Counted from the stretch's first letter, positions 45,482 to 54,944 are shown. The stretch is 64,000 bases of DNA from Streptacidiphilus anmyonensis (GCF_000787855.1 NZ_BBPQ01000030.1:1-64000), one strand, 5' to 3'. The notes: generated by a model from the sequence alone, not told the origin. Numbers and translations: made by a program.

Positions 45482-46756
45482 ATGGCGACGTCCACCAGCC
45501 CGAAACACGTCTGCTCACCGCGGCCCGGCCTGGGGGACCGCCTGGGCCTGCCGGACCTCCGCGGCAGCGGGCGGTTCGTCGCCGCCAACCTGATCGACAG
45601 TCTCGGCAACGGCATGATGATGTCGTTCGTGGTGGTGTACTTCGCCCGTACCACCAGGCTGTCGCTTCTCGAGGTCGGTGCGGCGTTGAGCCTCGGCCAA
45701 CTGCTCGCGATGGCAGCCCCGGCACTGATCGGCCCGCTCGTCGACCGGTACGGTGCACGCCGGGTCGTCGTGGCCGGGAACCTCGTCTCCGCCGCGGGCT
45801 TCGGAAGCTATCTGGTGGCGCGGGCCCCCTGGCAGATCGTGCTCGCCACGCTGGTGGTCCAGGCGGGCGCGAACGCCTACTGGACCTCCAGCAGCGCCCT
45901 GGTCGTGCTGGCCGCGAAGGACGGCGAACGGCCCCGGTGGTTCGCGTTCCTTCGAGCCCTGCGCAACATCGGCGCCGGGACCGGGGGCGTCGGCGCCGCA
46001 CTGGCCGTCAGCATCGCCAGCTCCGCCGGCCTCAGGGCGGTCGTGGCCGGCAACGCAGTCACCTTCCTCCTCGCGGCCTTTCTGATCGGCACCTGGCGCC
46101 CCCGACGCAAGCCCACCGAGGGCTCGGCGGCCTCCCGCGCGGACGCGCCAAAGACAGACCTCGGCTACCTCACGGTGCTGCGCGACCGCTCCTACCTTCG
46201 GCTGGTCCTGGTGAACCTGGTGTTCGTCCTCACCGCGATGATGCCCACCGTCCTCCTCGCGGTCTACGTCACCGGATACCTCCGGAGTGCCGCTTGGCTC
46301 GTCGGCGTCCTGGTAGTGATCAACAGCGCACTGGTCGCAGCCCTGCAGACCGTGTCGACCCGGTGGACGGCTCGCTGCCGGCCCAGCACCCTGCTCGTCC
46401 TCGGCACCCTGCTCAACGCCGTTGCCTTCGTCGCCTTCGCGCTGCTCGTCGGCCTGCCCGGTTGGGCGGTCGTGGCCGGCGCAGTCCTGGCCATGATCGT
46501 CTTCACCGCCGCCGAGATCCTTCGGACCTCGCCCATCGGCGAACTCAGCGTTGCCATGGCGTCGGAGCAGGCGCTGGGGCGATATCTGGCGGTGTTTCAG
46601 TTCTCCTGGACGATCGGCGGTGCGGCGGCGCCGCTGCTCTTCACCTCCCTCCTGTCGTACGGGCCTTGCTGGCCGTGGATCTTCCTCGCCCTGATCTCGG
46701 TCCTCGTGGTGCCGATGGCGTCCGGACTGGACCGCAACCCACAGGGGAGAGCCTGA
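45482..46756 (+). CDS. MFS transporter (cluster 2)
   Basis: 424 residues with about 12 membrane segments. The motif A-like loop is 'GPLVDRYGARRVVVAGN', and other helices include 'GRFVAANLIDSLGNGMMMSF', 'VVIQ-like' VVQAGANAYW and 'MIVFTAAEILRTSPIGEL'. It resembles the drug-efflux MFS_1 group. Last gene of cluster 2, 15 bp after the phosphatase, with GAACCGGAAAGCGAG upstream. It probably exports the product and gives self-protection. Confidence 0.88.
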   Translation: MATSTSPKHVCSPRPGLGDRLGLPDLRGSGRFVAANLIDSLGNGMMMSFVVVYFARTTRLSLLEVGAALSLGQLLAMAAPALIGPLVDRYGARRVVVAGNLVSAAGFGSYLVARAPWQIVLATLVVQAGANAYWTSSSALVVLAAKDGERPRWFAFLRALRNIGAGTGGVGAALAVSIASSAGLRAVVAGNAVTFLLAAFLIGTWRPRRKPTEGSAASRADAPKTDLGYLTVLRDRSYLRLVLVNLVFVLTAMMPTVLLAVYVTGYLRSAAWLVGVLVVINSALVAALQTVSTRWTARCRPSTLLVLGTLLNAVAFVAFALLVGLPGWAVVAGAVLAMIVFTAAEILRTSPIGELSVAMASEQALGRYLAVFQFSWTIGGAAAPLLFTSLLSYGPCWPWIFLALISVLVVPMASGLDRNPQGRA

Positions 46757-46789
46757 ACGGGAGAGGCCCAGTCCGACCGACTCCGCCTC

Positions 46790-46935
46790 ATGGAGTCACT
46801 GCGCTCGGCCGACGGAGTCGAGCTGATCCGGGCCCTGGCCCAGCGGATCCTGCAGGAGCTGATCGAGGCGGAAGCGACCACCAGGATCGGTTCCGAGCGG
46901 GGTAGGCACACTGAGGCCCACCTCATGACCGACCG
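46790..46935 (+). pseudogene. IS256-family transposase, N-terminal remnant
   Basis: The frame reads 'LMESLRSADGVELIRALAQR' followed by 'ILQELIEAEATTRIGSERGR'. This is the typical N-terminal region of IS256 (Mut-family) transposases, and it ends there. The catalytic core is absent. The rest of 46936-47078 shows nothing I can identify. Confidence 0.65.
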
Positions 46936-47078
46936 GCTGACGGCCGCACTGCCGGACCTTCCCCGCGCGGGGACTGGTCCGGCAGTGACTGAAGGCCGCC
47001 AGCCGTGCCGCCAGCCGTGGACAACGGTCGGTTCGGCCCGGCGACGGCGGGAACGCCGCAGGGCGGTGTGTCGACTGG

Positions 47079-48266
47079 CTAGGCGGCGATCCGGCCGTGC
47101 ACCACCGTCGGCAGGTAGCCGGCCAGGCGCGCGACCGGGATCTTCACCTCGAAGGACGCCTGCCAGGACCAGACCGGTACGACGTAGGAGCCACCCTCCC
47201 GCCGGATCACGCCGTTGACGGCGAGGATGTGCTCGCCCTCCGGCGACGGGCGGCCCCAGATCGGGGCCGGCGCGGTCGGCGGGTTGGTGAAGACGGGCGA
47301 GGCCTGCTTGGACGCCCGGTGCCAGTCGCCGAAGCTGCGGATGAGCCCGTAGGCGTACGGCTTCTCGCCCGTCAGTTGGGCGTTGATCGCGTCGACGGCC
47401 GACCGCGGGTTGTCGGCGGGGAGCTTCGTGATGGTGGCGGTGGGTGCGCCGGCCACCTGGAGCATGAGTGTCCTGAGCCCGTCGGAGTCGAGCCCGAGGT
47501 CGCCCTCGTCGCGGAAGGCCGATTCGCTCATGCGGACGTCCAAGACCACCAGGAGCTCCCCGGTGGGCTGGAGCCGTACGCGCAGGACCCGCCTGCGTTC
47601 GGCGTAGTCGAAGCCCAGCACCCACTCGGACCCGGGCGTGACGACCGTGACGGTGGCGTGGTCGAGGTCGATGCCGAAGCCCGCGACGTTCTTCAACATC
47701 CAGTCCTTGATGCTGAGTTCAAACCTGAGGTCGGTGTCGATCCGCCCTGCTTGGAGGGTGGTGACGTGCTTGGGGTCGATGGTGAAGAGGTCCAGGTACG
47801 GTTCCTTCACGTTGAAGAGCTTGGCGATCTCCTCGGAGAACAGCCTCTGCGCCTGATACATGTGCGGCGAGCGGATCTTCAGCAGCTTGCCCAGGCTGCG
47901 GGCGAGCAGGAAGTCCAAGTCGTACACGGGGTCGAACACCTCCGAGGGAGCGTCAAGCTTCACTTGTTCGAGCTTCGCGTTGCGCTTGTTCAGCAACTTG
48001 TCCAGCAGCACCCCCGGGCCGCCGGTCTTGATGCCGTTGAAGTCGGCGTCGGCGAAGACGGCCTGCATCAGCTGCACGAACCGGTCGAGGTCGTACTGCA
48101 GGTAGCTGCGGAGCACCGCGGCCATGCCGCAGGTGCCGAAGTAGTACTGGTTGACGGCATCCGGGGTGTCGATGAGCGTGTTCGCCCGGGACACGTCGGA
48201 CGGCAGGAGCGACGGCTGGACCGCCGCCAGAGCGGCGACGGCCGCCTTGGCCTGCGCTTTGTTCAT
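47079..48266 (-). CDS. Hypothetical protein with a TCGMAA motif
   Basis: 395 residues from ATG 48266, chosen because GGGGGAACC sits 6 nt upstream. A longer frame to 48281 lacks a ribosome-binding site. I do not recognise the family. The N-terminal third contains 'NQYYFGTCGMAAVLRSYLQY', where a Cys after a short aromatic strand at the start of a helix recalls papain-like peptidases, but no matching His/Asp pair is clear. The middle is a beta-rich region with repeated 'VTVVTPGSEWVLGFDYAERR'-like strands. It ends with 'VPVWSWQASFEVKIPVARL'. There is no signal peptide or membrane segment. It stands alone between mobile-element remnants, which suggests acquired DNA. Confidence 0.75.
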   Translation of the reverse strand: MNKAQAKAAVAALAAVQPSLLPSDVSRANTLIDTPDAVNQYYFGTCGMAAVLRSYLQYDLDRFVQLMQAVFADADFNGIKTGGPGVLLDKLLNKRNAKLEQVKLDAPSEVFDPVYDLDFLLARSLGKLLKIRSPHMYQAQRLFSEEIAKLFNVKEPYLDLFTIDPKHVTTLQAGRIDTDLRFELSIKDWMLKNVAGFGIDLDHATVTVVTPGSEWVLGFDYAERRRVLRVRLQPTGELLVVLDVRMSESAFRDEGDLGLDSDGLRTLMLQVAGAPTATITKLPADNPRSAVDAINAQLTGEKPYAYGLIRSFGDWHRASKQASPVFTNPPTAPAPIWGRPSPEGEHILAVNGVIRREGGSYVVPVWSWQASFEVKIPVARLAGYLPTVVHGRIAA

Positions 48267-48496
48267 GGTGGTTCCCCCCACTCTCGGCGTCCGCCGACGG
48301 CGGACCGCAGGCCGCGAGTCTGACGAATCGCAGGCGCTGCCGGTAGACCGATTAAGGCCATCATCAACCGTTCACCGTAAGGGAGTTGACGACCATATGG
48401 GCGCTGTCTGCTGCTCGGCGAGGAGCACGTCGATCTCGGCGAGCTCCCCCGGGGTCGGTCCCCGCAGCCTGAGGCCTTCCCACAGGCAGCGCCCTA

Positions 48497-48849
48497 TTGA
48501 CGCTGATAGCGAATCCGACACGTTGCTGGCTGACGCCGGGGCTGCAAGTCGTCACCACGGGCATCCGGGTGCCCCGGATGAACTCGCTCATGGAGCGCTG
48601 GAACCAGACCTGTCGACGGGAACTCCTGGATCCCGCCTTGATCTGGGATCAACGCCACCTACTGCACGTGCTACTACGGGAGTTCGAGACGTTCTACAAC
48701 CAGCACCGGCCGCACGGGAGCCTGGACCAAGCCCTTCGCTGAGACCACTGCCCGAGCTGGTCAGCGTGTCGGCCCAGGTCCGACGCTCGCAGGTCCGTCG
48801 GCGAGACCGACCCGGCGGGACGCTGCGCGAGTACCGCCACGCCAACTGA
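48497..48849 (+). pseudogene. Integrase-core transposase, C-terminal remnant (frameshifted)
   Basis: The stretch reads 'VPRMNSLMERWNQTCRRELL' then 'LREFETFYNQHRPHGSLDQA' (end of the rve core with the catalytic Glu region). After a shift of frame near 48738 it continues 'RPLPELVSVSAQVRRSQVRR' to '...LREYRHAN' at 48849. This is the typical end of the transposase family that begins at 63183 and at 28484. The N-terminal two thirds are missing. The short upstream stretch 48267-48496 shows nothing else. Confidence 0.7.
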
Positions 48850-49055
48850 GCAGGGCGGATGATTAATCGGCACCCGCAGAAACCTTGCGTGCACATCTTG
48901 CCACAGGTCCGCAGAGCGCTCCTGGTTTGGTTCCCAGGTGGTCCCCAAGGACGATTCGAAGCGGAACTTGCGCCTCCTGAAGTGAGCCCCGCCCGGCAAC
49001 GACAAAGGCCCGCCGACCTGGAAGTCTCCCTCCAGACCGACGGGTCTTCAAGCCT

Positions 49056-49097
49056 GTCGGGACGACAGGATCGAACCTGCGACCCCTTGGCCCCCAG
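49056..49097 (-). other. 3' fragment of a tRNA-Pro-like gene (possible attachment-site remnant)
   Basis: Read on the minus strand this is CTGGGGGCCAAGGGGTCGCA followed by GGTTCGATCCTGTCGTCCCG. It comprises the anticodon-arm 3' side, variable region, T-arm and acceptor 3' side of a tRNA-Pro(GGG)-type gene. The 5' half is absent, so it cannot be a functional tRNA. Such 3' halves are left by integration of actinobacterial integrative elements. A related fragment is at 55893-55933 in opposite orientation. Confidence 0.65.
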
Positions 49098-49198
49098 AAA
49101 AGCCGTCATGCCATTCTGGTTCGCGGAAAGTTCACTGCCTCCGGCTGGCGCTCCCAACGCCCTGCAGCAGTTCGCGTCAGCTCGGTCAAGCTTGGAGT

Positions 49199-49460
49199 AG
49201 TCGATCGCGTCCTCGAGCTCCTTGGCGCCTCCGATGGCCATGGCCCGCCATTACATGTTCTTCTTCTTCCGGAAGCCCCACGCCCGCATCGCCTCGGCCT
49301 CGAGGTGGCGTGCCTCCTTGTCCGAGGTGTCGATCCGGACCCGGTGGGTGAGCAGTTCCATGGCCCAGCCGTCGTCCTCCGCCGCCCGCGCGTCGGCGCC
49401 GCCGAGGGTGTCGACGTACCGGCGGGCGCGGTCGGTGTGCAGGGTGCGGCAGGTGGTCGA
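49199..49460 (-). pseudogene. Alkyl sulfatase-like protein, C-terminal remnant
   Basis: The minus-strand frame reads 'RYVDTLGGADARAAEDDGWA', 'MELLTHRVRIDTSDKEARHL' and 'EAEAMRAWGFRKKKNM', then TAA (49251-49253), then 'WRAMAIGGAKELEDAIDYSK'. This is the helical dimerisation region near the C-terminus of metallo-beta-lactamase-type alkyl sulfatases, with a nonsense codon in place of the usual Tyr before WR. The metal-binding domain is missing. It is cut off at the left flank close to the tRNA fragment. Confidence 0.55.
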
Positions 49461-49494
49461 CCGGCGGCCGGACCAGCAGGTGGAGCTGGCTCCA

Positions 49495-49630
49495 CCTGTT
49501 CCTACGTGCCTGTGCTGTCTCGACGGGGGGTGCTGGCAGGCTCCTCGCTCGTGCCCGCGATCCCTAGCGTCATAAGTGGTGGCTTTGGCCGCCTGACGTG
49601 GGACGGAGCGAGCGAGGAGCTATGGGGCAG
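49495..49630 (+). repeat. 135-bp direct repeat, copy A (leader of the ABC transporter genes)
   Basis: About 85% identical to 56447-56580. Both copies share GTGCTGTCTCGACGG, AAGTGGTGGCTTTGG, a GAGGAGC ribosome-binding site and an ATGGG start. Copy A covers the promoter and translation start of the ABC ATPase at 49622. Confidence 0.8.
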
Positions 49631-50395
49631 ATCAAGTGGCGGAGCGACGGTCCCGCACCGGTGGTCACGAGCGGGCAGGGGGATGTGTTGACTCTCGACA
49701 AGGTCAGCCGGAGGTACGGGAAGGCCGCCCTCGCGCTGGACGAGGTGAGCCTGAATGTGCCGCGTGGCGGCTTTCTCGCCGTGATGGGTCGGTCGGGTTC
49801 GGGTAAGTCCACGTTGCTGCAGTGCGCGGCTGGTCTCGAGCGGCCCAGCAGCGGGACGGTGCGGCTCGGGGGGACGGACCTCGCGGGGCTCAAGGAGCCC
49901 GCGCTGAGTCGGCTGCGGCGGGACCGGGTCGGCTTCGTCTTCCAATCCCTGAACCTGGTGCCGTCGTTGACGGTACTGGAGAACATCTTGCTGCCGCTGA
50001 TGCTGGCGGGATCGGCGCGGCTGGAGCGGGGGCTGGCCGCGCTGGCGTCGGTCGGGTTGGCGGACCGGGCGCAGGACATCCCGGCCAGGCTGTCCGGTGG
50101 GCAGCAGCAGCGGGTGGCGATCGCGCGGGCTCTGGTCACCGAACCGGAGGTGATCTTCGCTGACGAGCCGACGGCCGCGCTCGACCCGGTGACCGCCGAT
50201 GAGGTCCTGGCGCTGCTGCGTTCGGCGGTGGATCAGCGAGGCCGGACGGTCGTCCTGGTCACCCACGACCCCATGGCCGCGCAGTGGGCCGATGAGGCGA
50301 TCTTCCTCGACTCGGGCAGGATCACGGGCCGCCTGGCACATCCGGAGGCCGGCGACGTCCGCCAGGCGCTTCGCGGGCTGGGAAGGCAGCGATGA
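49622..50395 (+). CDS. ABC transporter ATP-binding protein (MacB/LolD type)
   Basis: 257 residues. The Walker A '[15 protein letters not shown]' (about residues 55-68), Q-loop '[20 protein letters not shown]', signature '[16 protein letters not shown]', Walker B '[13 protein letters not shown]' and H-loop '[11 protein letters not shown]' are all present. It is of the MacB/LolD/FtsE group that drives mechanotransmission and not simple pumping. ATG 49622 is preceded by GCGAGGAGCT, all within the direct repeat. It overlaps the permease gene by 4 bp (ATGA). It forms a transporter with the next gene, probably for export or resistance to a membrane-active compound. Confidence 0.92.
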   Translation: MGQIKWRSDGPAPVVTSGQGDVLTLDKVSRRYGKAALALDEVSLNVPRGGFLAVMGRSGSGKSTLLQCAAGLERPSSGTVRLGGTDLAGLKEPALSRLRRDRVGFVFQSLNLVPSLTVLENILLPLMLAGSARLERGLAALASVGLADRAQDIPARLSGGQQQRVAIARALVTEPEVIFADEPTAALDPVTADEVLALLRSAVDQRGRTVVLVTHDPMAAQWADEAIFLDSGRITGRLAHPEAGDVRQALRGLGRQR

Positions 50396-53028
50396 ACACG
50401 GCAGCGACGCACACGTCGGGGAAGCGCGCTGCGGACAAGCGCGTCGACGGGCCGCGGGTGCGGTGGCGGGAGGGCTACGCGGCTACGCGCCTGCTCGCCT
50501 CGCGTGCGCTGAAGACCCACCGCCGGGCATGGGCGTCCCTGTTCGTGGCGCTTGCTATGGTCTCGACGCTGCTCGGCGGCGTGGTCCTGGCCATCGGCTC
50601 GGCCGCGCTCGGCCACGCCTCGGTGGACCGGTACGCCGCAGCGCCGGTGGTGGTGACCGGCAACCAGTCCACGCAGTACACGTCGAAGCCCTGGGGCGAC
50701 CCGCCTGCGACGGCGACGGCAGCGCTCACCGAGAGGGTCGGTGTGCCGATCGGCACAGTCGCCCTGTTGCGCTCGCTGGCGGCGGCGGGGTCAGTGGTCG
50801 CGGACGATGTCTTCACCGTGCCCGGGGTGCGCGCGGACGGCCGGGCGGTGACCCCGGGAACAGCGGACCGCAACCAGGTCCAGGACCAGGCGGTGGTCGG
50901 ACGGCCCTGGCCTGCCGCCGCGTTGGCTCCGTACGGCCTTCGTGACGGCCGGGCCCCGGAGCAGCCCGACCAGGTGGTCGCGGGTACCGGCCTCGGTCTT
51001 CGAACCGGGCAGGAGGTCACGACGGCGACCGAGGGCAGGTACCGGGTCGTCGGGGTCGCGGACGGTCCGCCGGCGCTCTACTTCACCCAGGGCCGGGCAC
51101 AGGAGCTCGCCGGGCACCCGGCCTCCGTCGACGCCATCGGGGTGCTGCCCGCCTCCGGTGTCTCGGCTCAGCAGCTGTACACCGAGGTGCGGAACGCGCT
51201 GGACGCCGCCCGTATCCAGGACATGAGTGCGGGCCGGCGGGCTCCCGGGGATTCCTCGTCGCTGCGGGTGCTGACGGGTGACGGTCGGGGGAATGCCGAG
51301 TATCTGGCGACCGCGCCCGTCCAGGGCGAGCTGCTGGGGATGCTGGCCACGGTCTCCGGACTGGTTCTCGTGATCGCGCTGCTTGTTCTGTCCTCCCTGG
51401 TGGCCCAGGCACTCCAACAGCGCTCCGGTGAACTGGCCCTGCTGCGCGCGATCGGGATGACGCCACGCCAGCTGCGGTCCTCGGTCGGGAGGGAGGTCGC
51501 GCGGATCGCAGTGTGGGCCGCACTCGTCGGCGCGGTCGCCGCGGTGCCGGCCTTCCTGGGACTGTGGCACCTGCTACGGGGCCAGGGGGCGCTGCCGGAC
51601 GGCCTCGAACTGCCCACCCCGCCGTGGCTGTTCACCGCGGTCCTGGTCACGGCAGGACTGACGGTCGGTGCCGCGCGCGCGGTCGTCCCGATCGCCTGCG
51701 GCCGACCGACCGGGCACCCCGCGGAACCGGGGACCGCTCGGCGGATCACCGGCCTGGTCCTGCTGTTCTGCGGAGTGAGCGCGGCGGGCGCCGCGACCCT
51801 GCAGAACAGTGACGCCGCCGCGGCAGCGGCAGGCACGGCGGCCGTGACCATGGTCGCCGCCTGCGCGCTGCTCGGCCCGTGGATCGCCCGCGGTGCGCTA
51901 CTCGTCCTGGGTGGACCGATACGGCGTCTCGGGGGAGCGTCCGGCAGGCTGGCGGCCGCCGCCTGTGCGTCGGACACCCGCCGACTGGGCGCGGCGATCA
52001 CTCCGATCGTGCTGGTGATCGCCTTCACCGCGGTCCAGTTCTCGGCGGGCTCCACCATGGTCCACGCGGGGGCCGCGCAGGCCGCTCGGGCGATGCGCGC
52101 CGAGCTCTCGGTGTCGGGCGCAGGCGTCACGGCCCAGCAGACCCTCAGAGTGCCAGGGGTCCTGACGGCCACGGACATCCTGCCGGGCACCGTGATCCTG
52201 CCGCACACCTCGGCGGGCAGCCCGCTGCTGGACCGGCTGCCCGTACTCGGGGTCACCCCGGAAGGGCTGGCCGGCACCCTGGACCCAGGGGTGACCGACG
52301 GCAGTCTCACCGATCTCGGACAGCCCGGCACGGTGGCGGTGGGCGCCGGGCGCGCCAAGTCCCTCGACATCGGGGTCGGTTCGACGGTGACACTGCGCTT
52401 CGACGACGGTCAGCAGCAGCGGCTGCGGGTGGTTGCGGTCTACGACCGGTCACTGGCCCTGGGCGACTTCATGCTGGCGCAGGACGAACTGGCTCGGCAC
52501 ATGTCCGCGCCGGCGACTCAGCAGGTCCTGCTGGCAACGGTCCCGGGCACGGACCCGGGCGGTGTCCGGCTCGCGCTCCAGCGTCTCGACCACGGCGCAG
52601 GGGCACAGGTCCAGTCACCCCCCGCGCCGATACGGCTCGCCGTCGAGGGGGCGCAGTTGAACAGCACCATGTCGGCGGTGCTGATGGCAGCGATCGCCGC
52701 CCTCACCGTCGTCGCGGTGTTCAGCACACTCGCACTGATCACGGTCGGCCGCTGTCCCGAACTGGCACTCCTGCGCCGCCTCGGCGCGAGCCGGGGACAA
52801 CTGCGCCGGACGCTGCGGGTGGAGGCGGCAGCGGTGACCGCGACCGGCCTGGTGGTGGGCGCGGCCGTCGCCGCATTCCCCCTGCTGGCCTTCACCCTGA
52901 CCATCGCCCACAGCCTGCCGTACCTGCCGCCGGCCGAGCTGGGTCTGATGGTGGCGGTCCCGGTGCTCACCGGCGTCGCGGGCGTACTCGCCCCGGCCCG
53001 CCGGGTGTTGCGCCGCCGCACCACCTGA
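50392..53028 (+). CDS. FtsX-like ABC transporter permease
   Basis: 878 residues with two FtsX domains. The N-terminal membrane segment is near residues 45-65 ('FVALAMVSTLLGGVVLAIGS') and is followed by a large extracytoplasmic domain. FtsX block 1 is around residues 310-420 ('LRAIGMTPRQLRSSVGREVA'), then further helices and a second extracytoplasmic region. FtsX block 2 is near the C-terminus ('LLRRLGASRGQLRRTLRVEA'). It is the partner of the ATPase and likely senses or exports an antimicrobial. The convergent two-component system at 53103-54944 is its probable regulator. Confidence 0.9.
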   Translation: MNTAATHTSGKRAADKRVDGPRVRWREGYAATRLLASRALKTHRRAWASLFVALAMVSTLLGGVVLAIGSAALGHASVDRYAAAPVVVTGNQSTQYTSKPWGDPPATATAALTERVGVPIGTVALLRSLAAAGSVVADDVFTVPGVRADGRAVTPGTADRNQVQDQAVVGRPWPAAALAPYGLRDGRAPEQPDQVVAGTGLGLRTGQEVTTATEGRYRVVGVADGPPALYFTQGRAQELAGHPASVDAIGVLPASGVSAQQLYTEVRNALDAARIQDMSAGRRAPGDSSSLRVLTGDGRGNAEYLATAPVQGELLGMLATVSGLVLVIALLVLSSLVAQALQQRSGELALLRAIGMTPRQLRSSVGREVARIAVWAALVGAVAAVPAFLGLWHLLRGQGALPDGLELPTPPWLFTAVLVTAGLTVGAARAVVPIACGRPTGHPAEPGTARRITGLVLLFCGVSAAGAATLQNSDAAAAAAGTAAVTMVAACALLGPWIARGALLVLGGPIRRLGGASGRLAAAACASDTRRLGAAITPIVLVIAFTAVQFSAGSTMVHAGAAQAARAMRAELSVSGAGVTAQQTLRVPGVLTATDILPGTVILPHTSAGSPLLDRLPVLGVTPEGLAGTLDPGVTDGSLTDLGQPGTVAVGAGRAKSLDIGVGSTVTLRFDDGQQQRLRVVAVYDRSLALGDFMLAQDELARHMSAPATQQVLLATVPGTDPGGVRLALQRLDHGAGAQVQSPPAPIRLAVEGAQLNSTMSAVLMAAIAALTVVAVFSTLALITVGRCPELALLRRLGASRGQLRRTLRVEAAAVTATGLVVGAAVAAFPLLAFTLTIAHSLPYLPPAELGLMVAVPVLTGVAGVLAPARRVLRRRTT

Positions 53029-53102
53029 CCCGGAGGGCTCAGGAGCACAGGGGCCCAGGAACACAGGGGGTCAGGAACGCAGGTGCTCGGGATTGCCGGC
53101 GC

Positions 53103-53744
53103 TCAGGAGTTGAGGAAGGCGAGGACGGCCAGCACCCTGCGGTGCCCGGTGTCGCTCGGTGGCAGGCCCAGCTTCGCGAAGACGTTGCTGATGTGCTTGT
53201 GCACCGAGCGCTCCGTGATCACCAGTGCCTTCGCGATCGACGCGTTGTCCTGACCCTGAGCCATCAGGCCCAGGACCTCGCGCTCCCTGGGGGTGAGGCC
53301 GTCCAGCGGATGGTCGCGGCGGCGCTGCATCAGTTCAGTCACCACCTCCGGGTCCAGCGCGGTACCGCCCGCCGCCACCCGCTCCAATGCGTCGAGGAAC
53401 TCGTCGACCCGGCCCACCCGGTCCTTCAGCAGATAGCCGACACCCCGGGCGCCGCCGCTGAGCAGATCGGCGGCGTAGGTCTCCTCGACGTACTGGGACA
53501 GGACCAGGACCGGCAGGTCCGGCAGCTGCTCGCGGGCGGCGAGGGCCGCCCGCAGCCCCTCGTCGCGGAAGGCGGGGGGCATCCGGACGTCCAGCACGGC
53601 GACGTCCGGACGGTGCTCCAGCAGCAGTGGCAGTACCTCCGGACCGGTGGAGGCCGTGCCCACCACCTCGTGCCCCGAGGACGAGAGGAGCAGTTGCAGC
53701 CCCTCCCGCAGCAGGACGTTGTCCTCGGCGATCACTACCCGCAC
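53103..53744 (-). CDS. NarL/LuxR-family response regulator
   Basis: 213 residues. In the receiver domain the acidic pair is 'VVIAEDN', the phospho-acceptor Asp near residue 53 lies in 'VAVLDVRMP', and the conserved Lys is in 'YLLKDR'. The LuxR helix-turn-helix is 'LTPREREVLGLMAQGQDNAS' then 'IAKALVITERSVHKHISNVF'. It pairs with the histidine kinase 42 bp upstream. The family (LiaR/DesR-like) often controls adjacent ABC transporters. Its likely binding site is the palindrome at 54991-55016. Confidence 0.92.
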   Translation of the reverse strand: MRVVIAEDNVLLREGLQLLLSSSGHEVVGTASTGPEVLPLLLEHRPDVAVLDVRMPPAFRDEGLRAALAAREQLPDLPVLVLSQYVEETYAADLLSGGARGVGYLLKDRVGRVDEFLDALERVAAGGTALDPEVVTELMQRRRDHPLDGLTPREREVLGLMAQGQDNASIAKALVITERSVHKHISNVFAKLGLPPSDTGHRRVLAVLAFLNS

Positions 53745-53786
53745 GACGCTTCCCCTCGGAGACGGTCTATCTCTGAAACTGCGTGG

Positions 53787-54944
53787 TCACCACGCGCACG
53801 GCAGCTCCACAGCGATCACAGTAGGGCCTCCCGCCGGGCTGGTGATGCCCACGGTCCCGTCGAGCGCCGCCACCCGGCGACGCAATCCGAGCAGCCCCGA
53901 GCCGTCACCACTCGCCAGGGCCCCGCCGCGCCCCTCGTCCCGCACCGAGATGCGGAGCATCCCGGGCGACCGGCTCAGTTCCACCCGGGCCTGGTCGGAG
54001 CCGCTGTGCTTGGCGGCATTGGTCAGCGCCTCCGCCACCGCGAAGTACGCCGCCGCCTCGACCGCCGCGGGCGCGCGCGGCCCGTCCTCGACGCCGCCTG
54101 TCTCGACGTCGACGGCCAGCCCGCTGCCCGCCGCCAGCGCGCGGACGGCTCCCGCCAGTCCGCGGTCGGTCAGGATCGGCGGGTGAATGCCGCGCACGAC
54201 GTGGCGCAGTTCGGTCAGGGCCGTCTCGGCCTGGTCCTGCGCCTCCTCCAGAAGCCGTCGCGCGGTCGCCGGGTCGGAGTCGTACGCCCGACGGGCCAGG
54301 CCCAGCCGCATGGAAAGCGCCACCAGGTGCGCCTGCGCCCCGTCGTGCAGGTCCCGCTCGATCCGGCGCAGTTCCGCGCCGTGGGCGGCCACCGCTCCCG
54401 CCCTGGTGACGGTCAGCTGCTCGATCCGCTCGGCCGTACCGGCGTCCGGGGAGGGCTGCAGCAGCAGATGCGACCAGGACGCCTCCAGGTCGGCGAGCCG
54501 GCCGATCACCGGCAGCAGTACCGCGTCGTTCTCGGCCGCGCCGCACCAGACGGCGTCGACCAGCAGCGCGGGCACCCACAGCACCAGCGCCGCACTCATC
54601 AGCGCCATGCCGTAGACGAGGTCAGCGGCCATCCACAACAGGTCGCGCCCCGTACCGGGATCACTGGCTGCCGTCCGCAACCGCGCTGTCACCGAGCCGG
54701 CCAGCGGCAGATATGCCTCCGGCAGCGGTTGCCCCGTCCACTTGGAGGTACGGCGGCGCTGGAAGCCGGCGACCCGGCGCAGCGTGAGTACGCCCTCGGG
54801 CAGCAGACCGGCGCCGATCACGGTCACCGACAGGACCGCGGTGACCATTAGCATGCCGAGCAGCAGATAGCAGGCCACGCTGACTCCCGCTCCGACCAGT
54901 AGCTGGACCGAAGCCCTTGCCGCTCTACGGACCGGTTCGCGCAT
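53787..54944 (-). CDS. LiaS/DesK-type sensor histidine kinase
   Basis: 385 residues from ATG 54944; a much longer frame upstream is spurious. Four membrane segments in the N-terminal half (for example 'LLLGMLMVTAVLSVTVIGAG', 'MALMSAALVLWVPALLVDAV') leave only short extracytoplasmic loops, as in intramembrane sensors. HisKA_3 has 'RRIERDLHDGAQAHLVALSM' (His near residue 195). HATPase_c has 'VAEALTNAAKHSGSDQARVE' and 'GSGLLGLRRRVAAL'. It phosphorylates the response regulator downstream. Probably a cell-envelope stress sensor, judged by domain type and the neighbouring FtsX-type transporter. Confidence 0.9.
   Translation of the reverse strand: MREPVRRAARASVQLLVGAGVSVACYLLLGMLMVTAVLSVTVIGAGLLPEGVLTLRRVAGFQRRRTSKWTGQPLPEAYLPLAGSVTARLRTAASDPGTGRDLLWMAADLVYGMALMSAALVLWVPALLVDAVWCGAAENDAVLLPVIGRLADLEASWSHLLLQPSPDAGTAERIEQLTVTRAGAVAAHGAELRRIERDLHDGAQAHLVALSMRLGLARRAYDSDPATARRLLEEAQDQAETALTELRHVVRGIHPPILTDRGLAGAVRALAAGSGLAVDVETGGVEDGPRAPAAVEAAAYFAVAEALTNAAKHSGSDQARVELSRSPGMLRISVRDEGRGGALASGDGSGLLGLRRRVAALDGTVGITSPAGGPTVIAVELPCAW

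Noticed and set aside
49056-49097. Functional tRNA gene
   Set aside because: Only the 3' half of a tRNA-Pro-like sequence is present; no D-arm or 5' acceptor strand can be found. The same holds for 55893-55933.
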